Assembly: GCA_047495785.1 (NCBI GenBank) | Contig: JBLDXI010000003.1 | Coordinates: 434,001-498,000, forward strand | Direction: 5' to 3' | DNA from: Lepidodermella squamata | Lineage: Eukaryota > Gastrotricha | DNA: 64,000 nt | Shown here: piece after piece, positions 1 to 12,200 of the stretch | Layout of the letters: every line of letters begins with the position of its first letter | How positions within the stretch are numbered: position 1 is the first letter of the stretch | The notes under the pieces: generated by a model | The model's database searches: none | What the model was told of the DNA's origin: nothing | Seen by the model: only the letters and a program-made list of their open reading frames with translations | Made by a program: the position numbers and the translations under genes

Positions 1-3000
1 GTGGAGGACCGGCATGGACAATGGCACTCTAACGGAGCCGCCTTTCAATGATTCAAGAAACACTTATTCCTTCGACACCAGCTGCGTTATGCCGTCGTCG
101 GGCGTCGCGAAATTTCGCATGATCTACCAAAGCGTGTTCGACGTCATAACTGTTAGTTTCAATAAAAATTGACTCACAATATTGATTTTTGCGATTTGAA
201 GATGATGGCTGTTCCTGGTTCTGGAGGAGCTTCTTGCTCTACCGTAGTGAGATTCTCGGGATTCGCTGTTTACATTGGCTACCAAATGATACAAGGAAAG
301 ATAACCCCAGCATTCTACGCAGTTAATGGAGCAGATGGCGATGTTCTCGTGAAAAAAATGCAAGTCGATTGCAAATTTACAACAATATCTCTCGAAGATC
401 TCCCGATTCTCAATTGCATGGAGTAATCGTAATGGAGCTGGAACCCGCTGAAATAGCGAGCACAAAGGCCATATCTCGCACCGTATCTAGACGCTGAACA
501 ATAAACTAATTTACGAGCGATCACGCGCGCGCGCACACCGAGCACAAAAGAAACGCGCGCACACCATAACACCGTAACGCGTCGTTTTGTAACCCATTAA
601 AACCAGCTAAACCACTCGCAACTTTCTCTGTTTTACTCGTTTTTGTGTTAATTCTTCATTTATTCTCTGATTTTAAATTCTACTCGGTTTCACAAAATCA
701 CAACGATTGAAAAATAATCAAAAATCATGAAAACTAAGCGGCTGAATTTTTGGGAGAATTTTTCAATTCGCAAGAACGACGGTGAAAACCTCATTAAATG
801 TCAGCCGCTTGAAACTGCTCTTCTTTTCAATATTATTTACTACGTAACGCCCTATTACGTTGCCCTATCTATTGTTCTATGCCGATGTGTGCGTGATGCA
901 TTTTCGAACGCACAACGACGAGCGCGCACGCAATTTTCGCCACCACCCTTTCTTTGTTAACAGGTGGGCGCGCACCTGTTCAATGTATAACATTATAACA
1001 ACGACGTACCGATAGATGAAAACGAGCTCAATCGGTACAATTTTACTGCTTGATAACAGCTATTATCGTTTAGGCTCTGGAAAATTCAGAAAATTGGTAC
1101 CTTTCAACAGTTATTTGCGATTACCTTCAAGACTATAAATGACATAAAGACGCAATTTAGACGTACCGACTGCTCATGATTCAGCGGTTTCGTTGACATA
1201 AAATATAAGAAAAACCGATAAAAAATGAGTTTGCTAGAAAATATGTTGGTTTTAAATAGTGAGACAAGCACCCGAGCGGTTACGCAACACGCTCTATTGT
1301 AAGTACGCGAGCGGCAGCGCGCGCGCACCATCAGATAACTCTTTGTCGCTGCGCGCAGTTCCAACTCCATTTTTATTCCTCCATGCTCAATTCGCTCATT
1401 TCCACATACTTCGAAGATCTCTGACTTTTTCTGGTCCCCGGTTCATTTGTTTAACTGTGAAATATTGTGTACAGGTATATTTGGGGGCTCACCGAAGATA
1501 GCCCATCTCTCCCGGATTTGTACACGCTCCCTCTTCCAGCAAACTTTGGCAAGACGACTCTAGGCGGCTATGCCAGCTACGACTACACGGGGGAGTACAA
1601 TTGGACAACCAAGCCGATTGTTCCGTATACTACCTCCCCAAACTATCCGCTGATCAGCAGCACTCAGAAGCCCAGAACATTGAGCTCCTCGGTTATTTTT
1701 TCAAATTCGAAAATTCCTGCGGAACTTTTAAATAATTAGTTGATTAATTACAGTACTACTTCTCATTCTTCAAAGATTTTCGATTCGAGTTCGACTTTGA
1801 CGTTAAATGTAGCCAAAATAATGCTCAAGCCTGGCTGGGCATGATCTTCAGTCTGAAGACAAATAGCCCGGGAATGGGTAAGATGATGCAAAGACCGCTT
1901 TAAAAAAATATCGACCGTGCTGTTTCCTAGTTAAACTCGGTGGCTCCGCGGATTACAATGGCGTAAATAACCTAATGGGCTTCGGCATCTGGCAGAACCT
2001 ACAAACTAATCGCGGCGAATTTTATATCGGTTATTACCCGAACAAAACCGAAAATGTCACAATCCCACCAGATGGGACGATATCATCGCTTGCGGGATGT
2101 GGCGATACAGCGTTTTTTGATTCATCTGGCAGCGCGAGCTATCGAATCATTGTCCAGCACGTTAACGATTCTATGAGCGTCGCATTGGCGAAACTGCCCG
2201 CTAGCGGCTATACAGCTTCATACGACTGCATCACAAATTTCCCGGTTCCAGGATTTCGCAACAGCGCTTACACTGAATCAATGCTTTATTCGTTACAAGG
2301 AATGGGGAGTCAGAGTGCTACCGTTTCTCTCCGAAAAGCGTATATTTCACGTACCAAATTTTAAACATGATTTTCTTTTTAATTTTGTAGACTTGTTTGG
2401 CAGCTGGCTGAAGGAGCAGCGCCGACGCCGGTTCCTAGATCGACTACGACTATTTCAACTAACTCTACTTACAGTTTTGGTGGAACAACTAACTCTGATT
2501 TTACGGCCTCCCCTCTGCCAACTACAACGCCAATTTCTAGTGGTGGCATGTCAGCAAGTTCTAGCTATGCTACAACAATCAACCCTGATTCAACGGCTTC
2601 CCCAATACCAACTAAGGCACTAACTGCCCAGACGAAGAAGCCTGCTACGACGAAGATTGTTACGGTTGATCCAGAAAAACCTACAAGTGATAGAGCTCCA
2701 ATCCCCGATCCGTTGGATGGGAATTTCGAGCCTCAAGTCCAATATGAAGATCTCGAAGCTTGCCCATTTCTGAGTGGAAAACGCAGATCGCCCGAGTTGA
2801 ATACGACCATTTATCTAACCTTCTCCGTAGAGACTTTGGTTTCTATCGACCAAGTCAACAGTGCGATTTCGCTATGGGGCTCTCTGCTGGTTCAGTGGCC
2901 GATAATGTCTTGCTCAGCAGATTACACAGCCCCGGACGCGGACGTCACAGAACGAGTAATTCCAGCCGATAAAGCTAATTTCTGGAAGCCGAAAATCATC

Positions 3001-3795
3001 AAACCTAATTCTACAAATGATGTATACTTCAGCGATGCGAACTATGGCGAGAAGGCTACGATAATGTACTACGGAACGCGGCCCAATCGAACGCTGTTTT
3101 TCCACTGGGACCGGGTTGGGACCTTCACGTCATCGTGTGACTTGGACCTTTCGAAGTTCCCCTTCGACTCACAGACCTGTCAATTCACCTTCCTGTTGGA
3201 CGAACCGGCCACTTTTGTAGTAATAGGTGGGGTTTATGTTCATTCGTACGTCTCCCTTTCGAATGGAATTTGGACCCTAATGAATGCGCAAGCAAGTTAT
3301 GGAACCTGCTCATCTCCATCTCGAACTGGCGCGCCAGTTTCTTATGGCGATATTACCCTAACTTACAAACGCGACCCGACCTATTATATTGTTAACCTTT
3401 TGATCCCTTGCTATCTGCTGATAGCTCTCGCTCTTGGTTCCATTCTTATGGAACCTGAGCTTCCTGATAGGCCTGTTCTTTGTTCCACAGCTATGCTAGC
3501 TCTAGTCGTAGCTCAGTCTGACGTTATGGGCAGTGTCGCCTCAACTTCGAAACAACTACTTTTCACCAATTACGTGCTCATGCTGTCTGGTATTGTTGCG
3601 TCGATCGCTATCTACGAAATTTGGGCTACTACTGTTAGCATGACTGATCGGTTCAAGCAATTGAGCACGACGCCTGTTAATATCACCAAGTCGATTCAGA
3701 TACCAATTCTTCGAGCGATCGATTCGCTAGTTTTCGTCAATGCAGTAGAAGCGCTTTTGATTGCTAACCTATATCTAGCAGTTTCCTCAATGTAA
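1..3795 (+). CDS. Chimeric Cys-loop ligand-gated channel, paralog 1 (5' end outside window)
   Basis: Visible exons: 1-151, 202-359, 1475-1691, 1754-1877, 1931-2339 and 2391-3795. The first two and a half exons of the complete paralogs lie left of the window. The N-terminal part is the second half of a duplicated secreted ectodomain. A Ser/Thr/Pro linker follows, then a pentameric channel: Cys-loop with 13 residues between cysteines and an FPFD core, then four hydrophobic TM segments, ending two or three residues after TM4. The M3-M4 loop is very short. The intron after residue pair KK starts GC (360-361) instead of GT. That intron is about 1.1 kb, against about 120-140 bp in the paralogs, because of an inserted element. 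Ligand and ion selectivity cannot be read: the usual GEK or PAR selectivity motifs before M2 are absent. Channel assignment is secure; the exon model rests on alignment to the two complete paralogs. Confidence 0.9.
412..1393. mobile_element. Putative non-autonomous DNA transposon inside an intron of channel paralog 1
   Basis: The intron here is about 980 bp longer than the matching introns of paralogs 2 and 3. Its ends carry imperfect inverted repeats: AATGGAGCTGGAAC at 431-444 matches the reverse complement of 1358-1371, and similarity continues outward through CATGGAG to about 412 and 1393. No convincing coding sequence lies inside. The interior is rich in CGCGCG runs and AT tracts. No target-site duplication could be fixed with certainty. 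Confidence 0.45.
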
Positions 3796-6414
3796 CACAA
3801 GATGCTGATCCCGACATGCGATTTGGTCCCATTCAACATGAAGTATCATAGGTTGATGGGCAATTATTCAACTCAGGTTCAGTTTCAGTTCAAGTTGGCC
3901 AATGTTGTTCGATGAAAGCTCGAATTTTTCGAGCTCGATTTTGTAGCTCTCAAGATGCGCTTTCCGAATGGAAACTGCGCTTTGTTTTTATTTTGGCTTG
4001 TTGGCTTGAATTTTTCATTTTCTGTAGTTTTGCAATAGCCGAATGTTGTTGATTTTTGTTATATTCACGTCGTTACGCAGTTTCAGCAGCGATATAAATA
4101 ACCTTTTCTCGTTTTTTTCCCATTTTTTAAACTATCCAACTGTTAAGATTGGCTCAATATTTAATTGGGAATGCTCAATTTTTCACTTTTTTAGTCTTAG
4201 CAGAAGACTGCACGAAAATACGTGTGTCGGCAGGAGCTGAACAGGTGGCATATATATCCTGACAAAAGAGAACTACTGTGGAACCTCGATTTCTCGTCAC
4301 CTTTCCGTCTGACGGGAAATCGCAATATGTAAATTGTTTAGGAGCGACTTGGACCCGTAGAGTGCCATTAACACGCAAAACAGCCTGGATTTCCAGTCAG
4401 GATTTTCGTGGAACCGCAGAAGAGGGGAAATCGGGGTTCCACTGTAGAACTCCAAGCCATTTCCGCTATATCCCTGCCTAGTCAGGCATTTTACCACGTC
4501 GGGAAATCTAAAAAATTGCGCAAAAAATAATACTCATTTTTCACTTATCAGACACTTTTCGAAGGAGGAGTATAAATACAACAACAAAAACACAACAACA
4601 ATGTAGCGGATAAGCTAATTAAAGTCTCGGATCGTTTAGAGTTACTCTCAATGGGTCTTTTTCAATTGAAAGTAAACTGTCAATATATAGAGATTACACT
4701 CCCAATAATAGGCTCATTGGGAGTGCACTTTCAAGGAATGAACTATTGAAAGTTCGGAGAGGACCTTGAAACCTTGCATGGAGAGTTCACCACCTACGGC
4801 AAAGATGTTTTGCTGTTCTATTGATAAAGAACATGATTACTTACACGCTTTTAGAAGGCTTCTTCGGAGGCTGCCAGACCACCGGGTTGACGGCCGGCCG
4901 CGAGTGCCAACTCGGGTCGACTGTTTTTCAATGGTAAGTCATCCGACTCGTGAGATATGAAAAGGAAACATCAAGAAACATCAATGAGGAGATTCAGATG
5001 GACCTAATGAGCAAGTTTGCTACAGGAAGTGTTAGGGCCCGATTTCGGCCCGTGTGCGGTCGGGTAACGGTGATTTGCAACTCCGCGCTCGGGCTTCATT
5101 AAAACATGCCCGTATGCGACGTTTATGTTATAAGAGCACTAATCGCAACGTTGAGAGCTGAGAAAAGAAAGTTTGCTTGAAGTAAAAATTAAGTAGTAGC
5201 AGCAACCGTTTACTTCAGCAATTCAACAAATTTTACCAACTCTCGCTCGACTGCGACCGGGCCAGCCCAGGTGTCAGCCCAAGCACGGCGGAGAACAATG
5301 GTATTGTTGAGCGCACTCAGGTTGCCGGACGTAGGCTGTCCTAGTGCGAAACCGTGCCAGTGATCATCGCTCTTCGCAGGAAGTAAGTACAAGGCAGGAC
5401 TTAAACCCCGTTTGAAAAGAATACTGGGCAGTGTATTATAATTTGTAAAATATGCTACGCAATTAAAAATATTCAGCAACTATTTTATTTTGCGGGGTTC
5501 AAACATTGATGGCTAATAACGGGGGTGGGCGGATAGCGGGGTCGCAGGTCGCAGTTGTCGGACAAGTAGGAAGCACTTAACTTGTGCGGAGGTGAATGCT
5601 AGTTTGGTGACGCTGTATGACACGTCCTTTGCAACAACGTCATTAAACGCAATTTATCTGGCAGCAATTTGCCAAATTTCCATTCCCGCTGATTGTTATC
5701 GCTACCAAACTCTCATTGGCACTGGTCCAACCAGCTGTAGGAGACAGTTTGTCAGCAGAATTCTTGTAAGGATAGCGTGGAAGGTAAATGTATCGGAATA
5801 AACCTAGGAACACGTACCGTATTTGCTCATACTTAAGCCTAGCCTTATGTTTGTGTACATTTCGAAAAATGACCCTCTTGAACTACACTCCGAGTATGAG
5901 GCTCTATAAGAAGTACTGCATGAATATTTGGATTCACACGAATATTAGTATCAGCATTATTTACGAGCAAATACTGTAGGAGTGTCATGGTAAAAATACC
6001 TTTGTTACTTTGATTCGTTCGCAATTCAGTTCGCCCGAATCTGGAAGCCGCAATAACTACAGAGAGGCTCAAGACGAACTTAATTATTATCCTTCCGTAT
6101 TGCAGGACAAATCTTCTGGTTTGGTACATCACTACTGAGAACTAGCTATTCATGCCACGTGATCACGCGGACTTGGATCCGGCGAAAGAAGGTTATAGAA
6201 GTGGGATACATCACGGTACATCATTGTTGAGCTTCACTCTTTGAAAGAAGCAGTATTTGGACCTTTTTATGTCTTTAAGCTTCAATCTTCAATCACTTTC
6301 TGTTCTAGTTACGTGGTACATTAATTTTCTCCCCGCACATGCTTTGCTATGGCGCGTAGCTAGCAACATCTCAGCCAATCTGTGTCATGTGATTTTTTTA
6401 GCGAAAAGCACTGA
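3796..6414. other. Intergenic region between channel paralogs 1 and 2, left part
   Basis: No gene could be supported here. The first ~250 bp resemble the 3' flanks of the other two channel genes (a T-rich block around 4000, similar to 13325 and 23045), showing that the duplicated unit includes 3' flanking DNA. A MITE-like element lies at 4276-4444. Open frames here are short and lack splice or family support. Confidence 0.6.
4276..4444. mobile_element. MITE with pogo/Tigger-like termini
   Basis: A 169-bp element with inverted termini: the left end reads CTGTGGAACCTCGATTTC and the right end is the complement of CAGTGGAACCCCGATTTC. TA dinucleotides flank it at 4274-4275 and 4445-4446, as expected of Tc1/mariner-superfamily insertion. 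The GTGGAACCTCGAT terminus is typical of pogo/Tigger-related elements. It has no coding capacity. Confidence 0.7.
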
Positions 6415-6416
6415 TA

Positions 6417-6445
6417 CAGTGCTCAGAAAAAGTCATGTCAAGGGG
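6417..6445 (+). repeat. Left terminal inverted repeat of the transposon
   Basis: 29 bp beginning CAGTGCTCAG and ending in AAGGGG. It matches the complement of 8851-8879 at 28 of 29 positions. Confidence 0.93.
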
Positions 6446-6585
6446 GGAGAAGGCGTCACCTGTTTAAAAACACGTGCTTCCAAAAATTACACGCGATCAC
6501 TTTTATTTCAAAATTCAAAAACAAAAAATAACAAGTTAACAATTTCAACCAAATAAAAATTGAAATAATCCAGAACTGTTTTAAA

Positions 6586-7897
6586 ATGACTGGTGCTAAG
6601 AAATACAAACTGGAGGAGAGGAAGGACATGGTAAAATGGTTCTTTCAGTTCGGCAATATCGACAAAGTCCAAGAAGAATTTACCAAAGTCTATAACAAGA
6701 CGCCGCCTCATGCCAGAACTATAAAAAGGAACGTTGACAAATTGGAAAAATTATGTGAGGATTTAGCAAACCTGATTTCGTTGTTTTAATGTATGTGCCG
6801 GTCATTAGTTTCTCTTGCAGATCGACCTCGTTCCGGCCGACCAAGCAAATTGACGAAGGAGGCTGCCGCGAAAATAGTTGAAGCGTTCAAAAAGCGCCGT
6901 GTTGTCGATCTTGATCGTGTTGCAACAAAGCTTGGAATGCGCAGAGCAACGCTCTACCTGCACCTGAAGAAGCGATTGCGGCATTACCCGTACAAGCTGC
7001 GACTCAGCCAGGTGCTATTGAAGGGTGACAAAGCTAGTCGCTTGAAGTTCTGCAAACAAATGATCACTATGCATAAGCATGATGAGACATTTTTGTCTAG
7101 TATTCTCACCACGGATGAGTGTCAGTTTCGCACCAACGGAATCTACAATCGCCAGAACGTGCGAATTTGGGCTCCGCGGCCAGAAAGATCGGGTAAAGGC
7201 ACTGCCAAGACCAAGCGCATACGACTTCATTGCCCTCGCCGTACTCAAGATTCGAAGGGTGTTATGGTGTGGGCTGGCATCTGGCAAGGCGAGCTTATCG
7301 GGCCTTTTATTACAGCTCGCTCGGGCGAATCCACGCAGACAGGTATTCTGATTACATCTAATAAAACAAAAATAAATTCGAAATATCAGGCGACAGCTAT
7401 GTTAAAATGCTAAAAAATGAAGTTATGCCGGCTTTGAAGAAAATCGGGCAGAAAAAATTTGGCTCTGATTGGAAGAAACATTTAATTTTTCAGCAAGATG
7501 GCGCTTCGGTGAGTTGAAAAACGATGGAAACAAATTGCCGCTAATTTTACCTATCGCCTAGGTGCACTTTGAAGGAAAGGTTCGAAAATGGTTGAATAAA
7601 ACATTTCCGAACAAATGGATCGGTAGGCATGGTGATCTCGACAAGGCGCTTTTGCATTGGCCGGCCAGGAGCTGCGATCTTGCTCCCTGCGATTTTTTTC
7701 TTTGGGGTGCTTTGAAGCGCCACATTTATGATCCCAATAAACCCAGGATCAAATCATCATCGACGCTTATACGCCGCATTAAGGCGGCGTTCAAAAAAAT
7801 CACCAAGAAAACGCTCGAAAAAATTCCTGCTACCTGGCTGAAAAGAATAAGGCTTTGCTATCGTCATCGCGGCCTTCATTTTGAACATCGTCTCTGA
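6586..7897 (+). CDS. Tc1/mariner-superfamily transposase, four exons, intact
   Basis: Exons 6586-6754, 6821-7342, 7390-7508 and 7562-7897 give an open 381-residue protein; introns are 47-66 bp. The N-terminus is a helix-turn-helix region with an RPRSGRP linker, typical of these transposases. The catalytic acidic residues are all visible: TTDECQF, FQQDGAS, and SCDLAPCDFFLWG, so a DDD triad is preserved. It would bind the 29-bp terminal repeats and cut and paste the element. No frameshift or stop interrupts it. Introns in a Tc1/mariner transposase are not usual but do occur; their lengths match host introns. Confidence 0.9.
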
Positions 7898-8032
7898 CAA
7901 AGAAATTTATCGGAATAATGAGATGAGAATGATGAGATTAGAAATGATGGATATTGAGATGAAATGAAATGAATTTTGGATTTGGAAAATAAATTGAGAA
8001 TTTGAACTCATTAGCGGTTTGTTTTGATTCAG

Positions 8033-8104
8033 CCTAATCCGCCTAATCCGCCTAATCCGCCTAATCCGCCTAATCCACCTAATCCACCTAATCCACCTAA
8101 TCCA
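8033..8104 (+). repeat. 9-bp tandem repeat, eight units
   Basis: Eight units of CCTAATCCG or CCTAATCCA; the first four end in G and the last four in A, so the array spread by block duplication. It lies in the non-coding part of the transposon between the transposase and the second coding segment. It resembles a degenerate telomere-like motif but has a 9-bp period. Confidence 0.95.
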
Positions 8105-8305
8105 CATATTTGCAATGAATGGGAGCGTAATCAACTGTTTTGGTCGCGTGCCGTGAAATTAAGTTCTCTCACCCTCTTATGAATTTTTTCAATGAAACTT
8201 CGAATAAATTCAAATAATTCAACATTACATTCTACTGTGAACAACCTATTATTATGTAAGCTCTAGAAATTAATGAAGAAAAATTAATTTTCATTTTTAA
8301 TTTAG

Positions 8306-8631
8306 TTGAGTCGTCGAACAACCGCTATAATGAAAATGAGATCAATGTGCTTCAAAGTGTTGTGAATAGATGCCTCGCCGCGAGAAAGGCGCCAACAAAA
8401 CAAGTGCTCAAAAACGCTAAGACGAAAGATCCTTACTTTTTCGCGAGATTTCCTGGCAGAAAAGCAAAGAGTATTCTTCAGAAAGCACAAGCCATGTATT
8501 TTGATCAGCTCGAGAAGGCTGCTGTCGCTGAACTTATCGCTGATCTCCCTGAAGAAAAAACGCAGAAAAACGCGAAAAAACGCAAGGCCGAAGGTGAAGA
8601 CGGCGGCGGAGCCAGCAAGCCAAAGAAATAA
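8306..8631 (+). CDS. Second coding segment inside the transposon, Lys-rich protein
   Basis: An open segment follows a good acceptor (TTTAATTTAG) at 8305 and ends at a TAA. It encodes about 108 residues: a mixed helical part followed by a Lys/Glu-rich tail ending in GGGASKPKK, which looks like a nuclear or nucleic-acid-binding tail. The frame is phase 1 at the acceptor, so an upstream exon is needed; none was identified with certainty. It may be an alternative 3' exon of the transposase transcript, a second element protein, or a captured host exon. Confidence 0.45.
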
Positions 8632-8850
8632 GCAAAAATTGACAATAACAAAGAGGCTTGGACCGCATAATTTAAGATTTTACTTGTAAAAATATAAATT
8701 GCCAGTGCTCTTGATAATTTGAGAGTAAACAAGTTAAAGATTAGAACTGAATGTGTTCTCTTCACATGTTAAAAGCTTTACATTTTAGTCGTCTAAATTG
8801 GCTTGTGTCAGCGTACAACATGTTACATTGCACATGTGATACCGCTGAGA

Positions 8851-8879
8851 CCCCTTGACATGACTTTTTCTTAGCACTG
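8851..8879 (-). repeat. Right terminal inverted repeat of the transposon
   Basis: The complement of the left 29-bp terminus with one mismatch (A for C at repeat position 8). Followed by TA at 8880-8881. Confidence 0.93.
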
Positions 8880-9263
8880 TAGATAACAGGTTAAATCACT
8901 CAGTATTTTAGTTTGCACAGAAATGAAGTAAAATCTAGGCCTGAAAGTCGATAGGCTGAAATATCCTGATCACAAAACGTAGAGTACGCGCTGCCATCTA
9001 TATCATCTATAATTCATGAACCATGAGCAAGCGTTAAGAGCTTTAGAACTAACATCGAAGACTGGTGCCTTTGTTATGCCCCAATATAGTCTTCAATATA
9101 TATAGGAAAGTCTACAAGTCTCCAATAGATCGAGACTCCATTTAAAATTCAGTAAACACGTGGGTAGTAAGTGTGCAGCGAGGTAGTACGTGGGCAGTGC
9201 GTCATTTTTGACCAGGTATCCGGTATCCCCTCTCGAACTCTAGCAATTGCCTCATTCAGCCTG
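8880..9263 (+). promoter_or_regulatory. Upstream region of channel paralog 2 with TATA-like box
   Basis: AATATATATA at 9095-9104 lies about 160 bp before the start codon and could be a core promoter. A motif GGTAGTACGTG is shared with the region just upstream of paralog 3 (about 18565), consistent with duplicated control DNA. A 5'UTR intron is possible but not proven. Confidence 0.35.
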
Positions 9264-12200
9264 ATGCATAGAAAGATCTTGTTTATCCTAAAAACGGCTT
9301 TGATTTCGGCAGTTATTGCAGGGTATGATCCCTCGCCGGATACAAACTCGCTACAATTACCAACAGGGTTCAGTGGACCGCCGTTGTATGTGCCGCGATT
9401 GTCGTTCGACGGTGAAAACGCGACGATCAACAGCAATGGCACATTCACAACGTACTACGCTGCCCGGAAAGTTGCGAATGGCTACCAGCTTAACAACATG
9501 TCGGCGGCGAATTCATCTCCAAACGAGACTCTCGCTATATTACAAGGACAGGTCAGTTCATGATATTCAAGACTGGGATTCATTTAAAGGTCAAGTCATC
9601 CTAAAGTTTAGTTTCAAAGGAATCACATGGAAGCGTCTTAGAACATGCTTATCCCAGACGAAAATCAGTAGACCGAGAGCTCAGTAGATCGTACGTAGAT
9701 CCAAAAGGCAAAATATCCGTCCAAAATTGTTTTTTTTCCGACCTATTGTCGATCTATTAAACTGGATCTACGGGCATCGATCCTGTGTAGGTCCTAATTT
9801 TACCATTCAATCTACGTAGGGTCGAACCCTTACGATCTACCCCAGTGTCAAATTTAGACCGAGCCATGGTCTACTTTTTTTCGACTGGGATGCAGGAAAT
9901 TTGAATTGCGAACCTTCAAATTTACAGCTGGGAATTTAAATTCTAATATGTTCGGTATTCTGGCTACTCCGAACTTGAGTTTAGGCCTGGGCTTCAATAT
10001 CAGGTAGCATCTATTGGAGGAATTGCATGGATTCATCGGCGTATATCGAAAACTTGAAATGCGATTTCTAGTTGATGAATAGGGAAACTTCCGTTTGTTG
10101 AAGCTCTTGCAATTGACCTTTTCACAGAAAGTGGGCAGTGACGGACTGAACCTCGTAAACTGGCGCATTGAGTATGAAGTTGAGCTTCGCTACAAAACCA
10201 GCGGACCAACCAAATCTTGGCTGGGGTTCTCTCTCTCATCGGATCGATTCATCCCGAGTAAGTATTTGAAACGCTCGATGTCAATAGTTTGGTCCACTTT
10301 CTTCATCAAAAGGTCTCTCGTCCGGTTCATCGTATTACGACGTGTTCACGAAGTATGGCTGGAGCTTACTGGCTTTTCTCAAGCTAGAACAGGGCGGCAA
10401 CACGGTGATCACCTGGAGGGCTACCATGGACAATGGCACTCCCGCGGCACCGCCGTTCAATGAACCAAAGAACACCTATTCCTTCAACACCAGCTGCGTT
10501 ATGCCATCCTCAGGCGTCGCGAAGTTTCGCATGATCTACCAAAGCGTATTCGACGTCATAACTGTGAGGGTCAATAGATAGCAATTTGTCTTACGACTGA
10601 TTTTTCGATATACAGATGATGGCTGTTCCGAGTTCTGGAACAGCTTCTTGCTCTTCCGTGGTGAGACTCACTGGCTACGCTGTTTACGTTGGCTATCAAA
10701 TGATGGATGGTTCGCTTACTCCAGCATTCTACGGAGTTAATGGCGCAGATGGCGATGTTCTCGTGAAAAAAATGCAAGTTGATTATTATTTCCAGTAATA
10801 TTGTGTATTCATATTCCTATAATACTTATTCCCATTACATAGTTGCCAATTTTTCCAAGTTTTTTTTAAGACATACTTACGTACGGTTTGTAGGTACCTT
10901 TGGGGCCTCACCGAAGATATGACATTCCTTCCAGATTTGTACACGCTCGCTCTGCCTGCTAACGTCGGGAAGACCACACTAGGCGGCTATGCCAGTTACG
11001 ACTACACGGGAGAATACAATTGGACAACAAGGCCGATTCTTCAGAATTCTTCGACAAGCTATGCTCTTATAAGCAGCACTCAGCAGCCTAGAGCATTTAG
11101 CTCCGCGGTAATTATATATAAATGGGGGAAATTCTTGTAAAGTTTGATCTATTGCAGTTCTACTACTCTTACTTCAAAGATTTTCGATTCGAGTTCGACT
11201 TTGACGTGACATGTAGCCCAACTAATGCTCAAGCCTGGCTGGGCATGATGTTCAATCTTAAGTCATACGTACCAGGAATGAGTAAGATCCTTTTAAGCAT
11301 CTTTTTAAAACACATACTTGCGTGCTATTTCCCAGTTAAACTCAACGGCTCCGCGGAATACAACGGCGTGAGTAATCTTATGGGCATCGGCATCTGGCAG
11401 AACCTGCTACCTAATCGCGGCGAGTTATATGTCGGTTATTTCCCGACAAAAACCGACAACGTCACGGTTCCACCCATTGGGACACTATCGTCACTTACCG
11501 GTTGTGGTGAAGCAGCGTTTTTCAATGCATCTGGTAGTGCTAGCTATCGCATCATTGTCCAACAAGTTAACGATTCTGTGAGCGTCGCCCTGGCGAAACT
11601 GCCCGCGAATGGATATACAACTTCCTACGACTGCATCACAAATTTCCCAGTTCCAGGATTTCGCAACAGTGCATTCACTTCATCTATGCTGTATTCCTTG
11701 CATGGAATGGGAAGCCCAAGTGCTGCAATTTCCTTTCGAAAAGCGTATGTTTTCGGTAAGACATGTTAACTATATGCCTGAGGATTTTGTGCTTCGTAGA
11801 CTGGTTTGGCAGCTGGCTGATGGAGTAGCCCCAACTCCAGTTCCTAGATCGACTACGCCAATTTCAACTAACTCGCCAATTTCTAGTAGTGAGACTTCAA
11901 CAAGCTCTAGTTACTCTACTAGTTATTCTACCAGAACAACAAGCAACCCCAGTTCTATGGCCTCCGCACTGCCAACGAAGCTATTAACTTCCCAGACTAA
12001 AAAACCAGCAACAACAAAGATTGTTACGGTTGATCCTGAAACAGCTGGGAGTGATAGATCTCCAATCCCTGATCCGCTGGATGGGAATTACGAGCCTCAA
12101 GTCCTTTATAAAGACCTCGAAGCCTGCCCATACCTGAGTGATCAACGCAGATCGCCTGAGTTGAATACAACCATTTATCTTACTTTTTCAGTTGAAAAGC

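Larger units (their letters stand above)
6417..8879 (+). mobile_element. Complete Tc1/mariner-superfamily transposon
   Basis: A 2463-bp element bounded by 29-bp inverted repeats (6417-6445 and 8851-8879) with one mismatch, starting CAGTGCT. TA lies on both sides (6415-6416 and 8880-8881), the standard target duplication of this superfamily. Inside are an intact intron-containing transposase gene, a 9-bp tandem repeat, and a second open coding segment near the right end. Intact coding capacity and nearly identical termini suggest recent activity. Confidence 0.92.

Noticed and set aside
727-960. 77-codon frame inside the large intron of paralog 1
   Set aside because: Lies within the inserted element, lacks transposase motifs and adjoining exons.
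5210-6556. Several 60-100-codon frames on both strands between channel copies
   Set aside because: No signal peptide, family motif, splice continuity or paralog support; composition like random AT-rich DNA.
7015-7287. Minus-strand frame in the transposon
   Set aside because: Shadow of transposase exon 2.
8033-8104. CCTAATCC array as an interstitial telomere
   Set aside because: The unit is 9 bp, not the 5-7 bp of animal telomeres, and it lies wholly inside a transposon.
10616-10798. Independent small gene starting MMAVPSSG
   Set aside because: It is exon 4 of channel paralog 2 read past a GC donor into the intron.
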